64,000 bases of DNA from Neorhizobium galegae bv. orientalis str. HAMBI 540 (lineage in GTDB: Bacteria > Pseudomonadota > Alphaproteobacteria > Rhizobiales > Rhizobiaceae): contig NZ_HG938354.1 in assembly GCF_000731315.1 (NCBI RefSeq), forward strand, positions 124,001 to 188,000, read 5' to 3'. Position 1 is the stretch's first letter. Every line of letters starts with the position of its first letter. Shown here piece by piece: positions 60,518 through 64,000 of the stretch. A model generated the notes under the pieces. That model did not search any database and was not told the DNA's origin. It saw nothing but the letters and a program-made list of their open reading frames with translations. Position numbers and translations under genes: made by a program.

Positions 60518-60923
60518 GGGGCCGTCGATTTGATGAGTTTGGTAACGCTATGAAGCCTTTGGGCGTAGCCATATCACCCAAGGTTCAGCTTGATGTGCGG
60601 TTGTGAATGCCGTCATTTGAGGCGTAGGACCGCGCAATTGTCACCCCCCAGTCGATGCGGTCTCAGCGGCCGGCGCCCCAAAAAAGCCGGCCGCTACCCC
60701 TCGGGGCTATACCCCTTGTGCTAGGTCTTTTGGACGAATTGAGGACTTTGCAGTCGGGAGTACAATGACTGCATCCTAAGCCGAGCGTAGAAGAGGTACC
60801 GGCTTAGGAGAGGCCCGCGCAGGGGGAAAAAGGCGCGGGCCTTTTTATTTTTGCAGTACGGCATCGAAAAGGTGATGCCATTTGCCAAATTTCAGGCATG
60901 TTCGCCGCGGGCTGGGGCGAGAC
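60518..60923. other. 406-base structured noncoding gap
   Basis: After the monooxygenase stop there is no gene until 60924. It holds a strong hairpin (AGCGGCCGGC/GCCGGCCGCT, 60665-60695), a CCCCTCGGGG palindrome (60697-60706) and the three-hairpin element at 60749-60852 listed separately. Confidence 0.6.
60749..60852 (+). ncRNA. Candidate small RNA with three hairpins and a rho-independent terminator
   Basis: Three stems follow each other with almost no spacers: TGCAGTC/GACTGCA (60749-60773, 7 bp), TCCTAAGCCG/CGGCTTAGGA (60774-60809, perfect 10 bp) and AGGCCCGCGC/GCGCGGGCCT (60811-60842, perfect 10 bp) followed by TTTTTATTTTT. The T tract is only on the plus strand. A CTTGTG at 60715-60720 could be a -35 element, but no good -10 was found. 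It does not match an RNA family known to me. Alternatively it is a long structured 3' end of the monooxygenase transcript. Confidence 0.6.
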
Positions 60924-61085
60924 ATGAATCCAAAAAACGACGACGCGTGCTCGGATGATCTTCCGAACGGAGACGGTTACCCGGAGCTTACCGATGACGA
61001 ACTTGAAAAGTTCGTCCCCGTGCTGATCGAGGCACTTACATTTCCATCTCTGCCGATCGGCTGGAAGCCGGGCGACGGAGGCTGA
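60924..61085 (+). CDS. Small acidic hypothetical protein
   Basis: 53 residues from ATG 60924 with GGGGCGAG just upstream. Strongly acidic first half (NPKNDDACSDDLPNGDG, then LTDDELEKFVPVLIEAL), ending in LPIGWKPGDGG. No known family. The regular D/E-rich composition and good ribosome site favour a real gene, but its length makes it uncertain. Confidence 0.42.
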   Translation: MNPKNDDACSDDLPNGDGYPELTDDELEKFVPVLIEALTFPSLPIGWKPGDGG

Positions 61086-61213
61086 ACGACCTCCCTTCAA
61101 AGTGTCCATAGGCTCGATCTCCCTTTGGCTATGCATTCGACGATGACCGAATGCGTAGCTGTGTTTTTCGCATGAGGTCTGTGTTAGGAGGCGTCGACAC
61201 AAGACAATGAGAC

Positions 61214-61891
61214 ATGCCGATGCTTCCCTGGATCCAGCTTGACCGTGCAACCATTCCCGGCGAGGGCGGCGAATTGCGCCTCAAGCAGCGCGGAGCCGAA
61301 TTTTCGATCATGCTCGGCTCGACGGAGTTGATGAACAGCCGGTTGAGCGGTTCGGAAGAGGCGCTGGCGACGCTCTCCTGCGAGCGGATTTCCGGGCGGA
61401 AGGATGCCCGGATGCTGATCGGCGGCCTCGGCATGGGATTTACCCTGCGGGCGGCCTTGGGCGCTTTGCCGGAGGATGCCAGGGTTACCGTCGCGGAACT
61501 GGTGCCGGCCGTGGTCGACTGGGCGCGCGGGCCGATGGCGGAATTTCACAAGGGCACGCTCGATGATCTGCGTGTCGATATTCATGTCGGCGATGTCGGA
61601 GCGCTGATCCACTCGCGCAATGCCACTTACGATGCGATCCTGCTCGATGTCGACAACGGCCCCGACGGGCTGACGCGGGCTTCCAACGACAGCCTCTATA
61701 ACCACGCGGGGCTCCGGGCCGCCAAGGCGGCGCTGCGCGAAAACGGCGTCTTGGCCGTCTGGTCGTCGGCGCCGGATGCCGCCTTTACCCGCCGGCTGCG
61801 GGATGCGGGATTTACCGCCGAGGAAATCTTCGTGCGCGCCAACGGCAAGCGCGGCGGCCGCCACGTCCTGTGGATGGCCACCAACCGGTAG
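61214..61891 (+). CDS. Spermidine synthase-like methyltransferase-fold protein
   Basis: 225 residues. The nucleotide-binding motif is MLIGGLGMGFTLRAALGALP (about 67-86), followed by VTVAELVPAVVDWARGP and DAILLDVDNGPDGLT, the pattern of the spermine/spermidine synthase superfamily. It is shorter than true spermidine synthases and lacks their N-terminal beta domain. Polyamine transfer is therefore not certain; it may be another SAM-fold enzyme. It is convergent with the GntR gene. Confidence 0.82.
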   Translation: MPMLPWIQLDRATIPGEGGELRLKQRGAEFSIMLGSTELMNSRLSGSEEALATLSCERISGRKDARMLIGGLGMGFTLRAALGALPEDARVTVAELVPAVVDWARGPMAEFHKGTLDDLRVDIHVGDVGALIHSRNATYDAILLDVDNGPDGLTRASNDSLYNHAGLRAAKAALRENGVLAVWSSAPDAAFTRRLRDAGFTAEEIFVRANGKRGGRHVLWMATNR

Positions 61892-61903
61892 CAGGTACCG
61901 CAC

Positions 61904-62611
61904 TCATTTCGCCCCGTCTTCATGCTCCAGTGAGCCCGAAGCGGTCGGCAAGAGCGAAAAGAGGTGGGCGTTCATTGCCGCCTGTGCCCATTCGGGATTG
62001 CGGGCCTTGAGTGCTGCGAGGATTTCCCGGTGCTGGGCATGGGTGCGGCGGGTGCGCACCTCGACCGGCTCTGAATACCGGTTGAAGATCGAGGCCGGCA
62101 GCTCCAGCGAAGAGGCCAGGATCTTTTCGAGCCGCGGGCTTTCGGCGGCGGCGGCGATCACCGCATGGAATTCGGTGTTGAGCCTGTCGAAACCTTCGAG
62201 GTGCTCGTTCCAGCCGAGTTCCTCGAACTGGGTCTCCATCACCCGTTCCAGCTCCTGCAGCCGCTGCAGGTCGGCTTCCGAAATGCGAGTGGCGGCGCGG
62301 CTGGTCGCATGGCCTTCGAGAATGGCACGCAGCCGAAAGATCTCGATCGCGTCGTCGAGCGAGAAATCTGCGACGATCCCCCGCCGGTAGCGTTCCAGCA
62401 CCACCAGGCCCTCGGCGCTCAGCCGGTTCAACGCCTCGCGGATCGGTGTGCGGGACACGCCGATCGCGACGGCGAGCTGGTTCTCCAGGAGTTTGTCGCC
62501 GGAGCGCATTTCGCCGGTGAGGATCAGATGCCGGATACGGTGATAGGCGGTTTCGACAGCGCTCTGCGTTGTCCCGTCCTTGGCATCGTCTCTGGTTGTC
62601 TCGTTGGTCAA
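61904..62611 (-). CDS. GntR-family regulator, FCD (FadR) subgroup
   Basis: 235 residues. The N-terminal winged helix contains RIRHLILTGEMRSGDKLLEN and AVAIGVSRTPIREALNRL, then LVVLERYRRGIVADFS. The helical FCD effector domain has the metal/ligand residues in LNTEFHAVIAAA and RRTHAQHREILAAL. Divergent from the FMN reductase gene, with two GTATAC-centred sites in between. It probably represses the flavin-monooxygenase and hydroxy-acid genes until a carboxylic-acid intermediate binds. Confidence 0.93.
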   Translation of the reverse strand: MTNETTRDDAKDGTTQSAVETAYHRIRHLILTGEMRSGDKLLENQLAVAIGVSRTPIREALNRLSAEGLVVLERYRRGIVADFSLDDAIEIFRLRAILEGHATSRAATRISEADLQRLQELERVMETQFEELGWNEHLEGFDRLNTEFHAVIAAAAESPRLEKILASSLELPASIFNRYSEPVEVRTRRTHAQHREILAALKARNPEWAQAAMNAHLFSLLPTASGSLEHEDGAK

Positions 62612-62675
62612 GCGGCCACCTTTCCTTGTCGTGATGATGATGCGGGAAAATATGACGATCGTCTATCGTCAAAAA

Positions 62676-62685
62676 GTGTATACCA
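62676..62685. promoter_or_regulatory. Candidate GntR operator, gene-proximal to gntR
   Basis: GTGTATACCA (minus strand TGGTATACAC) lies 65 bases before the GntR start. It shares GGTATACA with the site at 62738 and fits a TNGTNNACN outline. Likely autoregulation. Confidence 0.48.
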
Positions 62686-62737
62686 GATTAGCGCGACAAG
62701 CTCTTCCATGGTGGTTATGCCTTGACTTCCGCATGAA

Positions 62738-62747
62738 AGGTATACAA
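62738..62747. promoter_or_regulatory. Candidate GntR operator before the FMN reductase gene
   Basis: AGGTATACAA, continuing GG, lies about 57 bases before the FMN reductase start. GTATACAAGG matches the site before the SDR operon at nine of ten bases. Confidence 0.52.
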
Positions 62748-62804
62748 GGATATCTTCAGGAGGCCTGATAAGGCAATCGGCCACGGTCGAGGGAGGAGAC
62801 CACC

Positions 62805-63416
62805 ATGACTCAAACCCGCAAACCTTTTATCGTCGGTATTGGCGGAACCCAGCGCCCCGGCTCGAGCTCCGAGCTCGCCCTGCGCCATTGCCTCGCCGCG
62901 GCCGAAAAGGCCGGCGCGGAAACCGACCTCATCTGCGGCACGGCGCTCGAACTGCCGCTCTTCGATCCAGGTGTGACGGACCGCACGCCGGCCGCCCTTC
63001 GTCTGCTTCAGTCCCTTCGTCGCGCCGACGGCATCGTCATCGCAACGCCGAGCTATCACGGCGGCATGTCCGGCATGATCAAGAACGCCATCGACTATAC
63101 GGAAGATATGCGCGAGGACGCCCGTTCCTATTTCGAAGGCCGTGCCATCGGCTGCATTATCTGCGCTGCCGGCGATCAGGCGCTCGGCTCGACGCTGATC
63201 GGGCTGCGCTCGATCGTGCATGCGCTGCGCGGTTGGCCGACCCCTTACGCGGCGACCATCAAATCCAATGAGAAACCTTTCGTCGACGGTAAACCAGCCC
63301 GCCGCGAGGTCGCCCAGCCGCTCGAAATCGTCGCCTCGCAGGTCGTCAGCTTCGCCGAAATGATGATGGCAAGCTGCGTCGAAGATGCCGCGCCGCGCCT
63401 CGTCGCCAGCAACTGA
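62805..63416 (+). CDS. NAD(P)H-dependent FMN reductase
   Basis: 203 residues. Flavodoxin-like: phosphate-binding loop GIGGTQRPGSSSELALRHCL, then PSYHGGMSGMIKNAIDYTED, which contacts the isoalloxazine ring. SsuE/MsuE-like proteins supply reduced FMN to luciferase-type monooxygenases. It is followed after 66 bases by such a monooxygenase gene, making a two-component system. GntR is its divergent neighbour. Confidence 0.92.
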   Translation: MTQTRKPFIVGIGGTQRPGSSSELALRHCLAAAEKAGAETDLICGTALELPLFDPGVTDRTPAALRLLQSLRRADGIVIATPSYHGGMSGMIKNAIDYTEDMREDARSYFEGRAIGCIICAAGDQALGSTLIGLRSIVHALRGWPTPYAATIKSNEKPFVDGKPARREVAQPLEIVASQVVSFAEMMMASCVEDAAPRLVASN

Positions 63417-63482
63417 TCCAATTTCAATCACCATCGTCGGATCCGTTGCCCTCATCCGGCCGCGGTCCCAGCGGAGCTTTCC

Positions 63483-64000
63483 ATGAAGTTCAATTTCTTC
63501 CACCTGATGCCTTATCCCGATTATGACAAGCTGCCGCATGAATGGCCGGTCAGTACCCACGGGATCGACAGCACCCGCATCCAGGCGCTCTACAACGAAT
63601 ATATCGACGAGATGGTCGATGCCGAGAATTACGGTTTCGACTGGGTGGGCTGCAACGAGCACCATTTCAGCCCCTACGGCCTGATGTCGAACCCGAACCT
63701 GATCGCCGGCGCGCTTGCCCGCCAGACGTCCAAGGCGAAGATCGCCATCGTCGGCAACCTGCTGCCGCTCCTGAACCCGGTCCGCGTCGCCGAAGAATAT
63801 GCGATGATCGACGTGATGTCGGGCGGGCGCCTCGTCGCCGGCTTCCTGCGCGGCATCCCGCACGAATACATCGCCTACAACATCCCCCCGAGCGAATCCC
63901 GCAGCCGGCTGCGGGAGGCGACCGAGCTGATCATCAAGTGCTGGACCGAGGACGAACCCTTCGGCTGGGAAGGCGAGCACTATCAGTTCCCGGCTATCTC
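63483..64000 (+). CDS. LLM-class flavin-dependent monooxygenase 2 (cut by window end)
   Basis: At least 172 residues; the 3' end lies beyond 64000. Starts at ATG 63483 with GGAG six bases upstream. MKFNFFHLMPYPDYDKLP, VGCNEHHFSPYGLMSNPN, LLPLLNPVRVAEEYAMIDVM and GRLVAGFLRGIPHEY mark the luciferase-like fold. It is clearly paralogous to the enzyme at 59357, sharing its first strands and NEHH motif. Reduced FMN probably comes from the neighbouring reductase. Confidence 0.9.
   Translation, partial: MKFNFFHLMPYPDYDKLPHEWPVSTHGIDSTRIQALYNEYIDEMVDAENYGFDWVGCNEHHFSPYGLMSNPNLIAGALARQTSKAKIAIVGNLLPLLNPVRVAEEYAMIDVMSGGRLVAGFLRGIPHEYIAYNIPPSESRSRLREATELIIKCWTEDEPFGWEGEHYQFPAI

Noticed and set aside
1..64000. 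Prophage, insertion sequence, CRISPR array, tRNA or rRNA
   Set aside because: No integrase, transposase, phage structural gene, terminal inverted repeats, regularly spaced repeats or cloverleaf-like sequence was found on either strand.

Overview
The window reads as a high-GC alphaproteobacterial chromosome or large replicon, most probably Rhizobiaceae (Rhizobium/Agrobacterium/Neorhizobium type). The signs are a rhizobial-style dispersed palindrome inside a P-type ATPase gene, an RirA-type iron operator (TGA-N9-TCA), four promoters of the alphaproteobacterial general-stress sigma factor type (GGAAC-N16/17-CGTT or near), and many transport and catabolic operons with one-component regulators (LysR, IclR, MarR, GntR). 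No rRNA, tRNA, CRISPR, prophage or insertion sequence was seen. Coding density is high; only three gaps exceed 300 bases.

Layout. 0-3.8 kb: glutathione S-transferase, GreA/B-like factor, MYG1-family protein and a LysR regulator with two helix-turn-helix domains. 3.9-8.8 kb: a complete branched-chain-amino-acid-type ABC importer operon (binding protein, two permeases, two ATPases). 8.9-12.7 kb: a ferric-siderophore/haem-type ABC importer on the minus strand, divergent from a methyltransferase, with an RirA-type site between them. 13.0-19.1 kb: IalB-like secreted protein, VapBC, a 1033-residue hybrid histidine kinase, a DUF5666 protein and PrlF-YhaV. 19.2-21.5 kb: thiamine salvage operon thiM-thiE-thiD behind a TPP riboswitch. 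21.7-24.6 kb: Zn/Cd-type P-ATPase, then a ParD gene with a frameshifted parE. 24.6-30 kb: GH13 alpha-glucosidase and two small hydrophilic proteins fired from divergent stress promoters, a methyltransferase and several small enzymes or unknowns. 30.4-36.8 kb: MarR-EmrB-EmrA efflux operon, a second MFS exporter and an IclR regulator. 37-40.7 kb: a three-subunit periplasmic FAD/cytochrome c dehydrogenase of the gluconate 2-dehydrogenase type. 40.8-49.9 kb: PepT, MFS exporter, ABC-F protein, isochorismatase-like hydrolase, stress-promoter genes, HD and GFA proteins and a MazEF/PemIK module.

49.9-64 kb is the most interesting part. A six-gene minus-strand operon holds an SDR, an aldehyde dehydrogenase, two thiamine-diphosphate enzymes, an FMN-dependent alpha-hydroxy-acid oxidase and a FAD-linked D-2-hydroxy-acid dehydrogenase. 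It is divergent from an alpha/beta hydrolase plus a luciferase-like flavin monooxygenase. Nearby lie a GntR regulator, an NAD(P)H:FMN reductase and a second luciferase-like monooxygenase cut by the window end. A shared G(T/C)ATACAAGG element lies about 55 bases before both the SDR gene and the FMN reductase gene. This suggests one GntR-controlled catabolic system: flavin oxygenation and hydrolysis feeding 2-hydroxy acids of both configurations into 2-oxo-acid decarboxylation and aldehyde oxidation. The substrate is not known from the sequence.

Other recurrent themes are four type II toxin-antitoxin modules (one broken, three with clear palindromic operators) and a probable three-hairpin small RNA at 60.75-60.85 kb.
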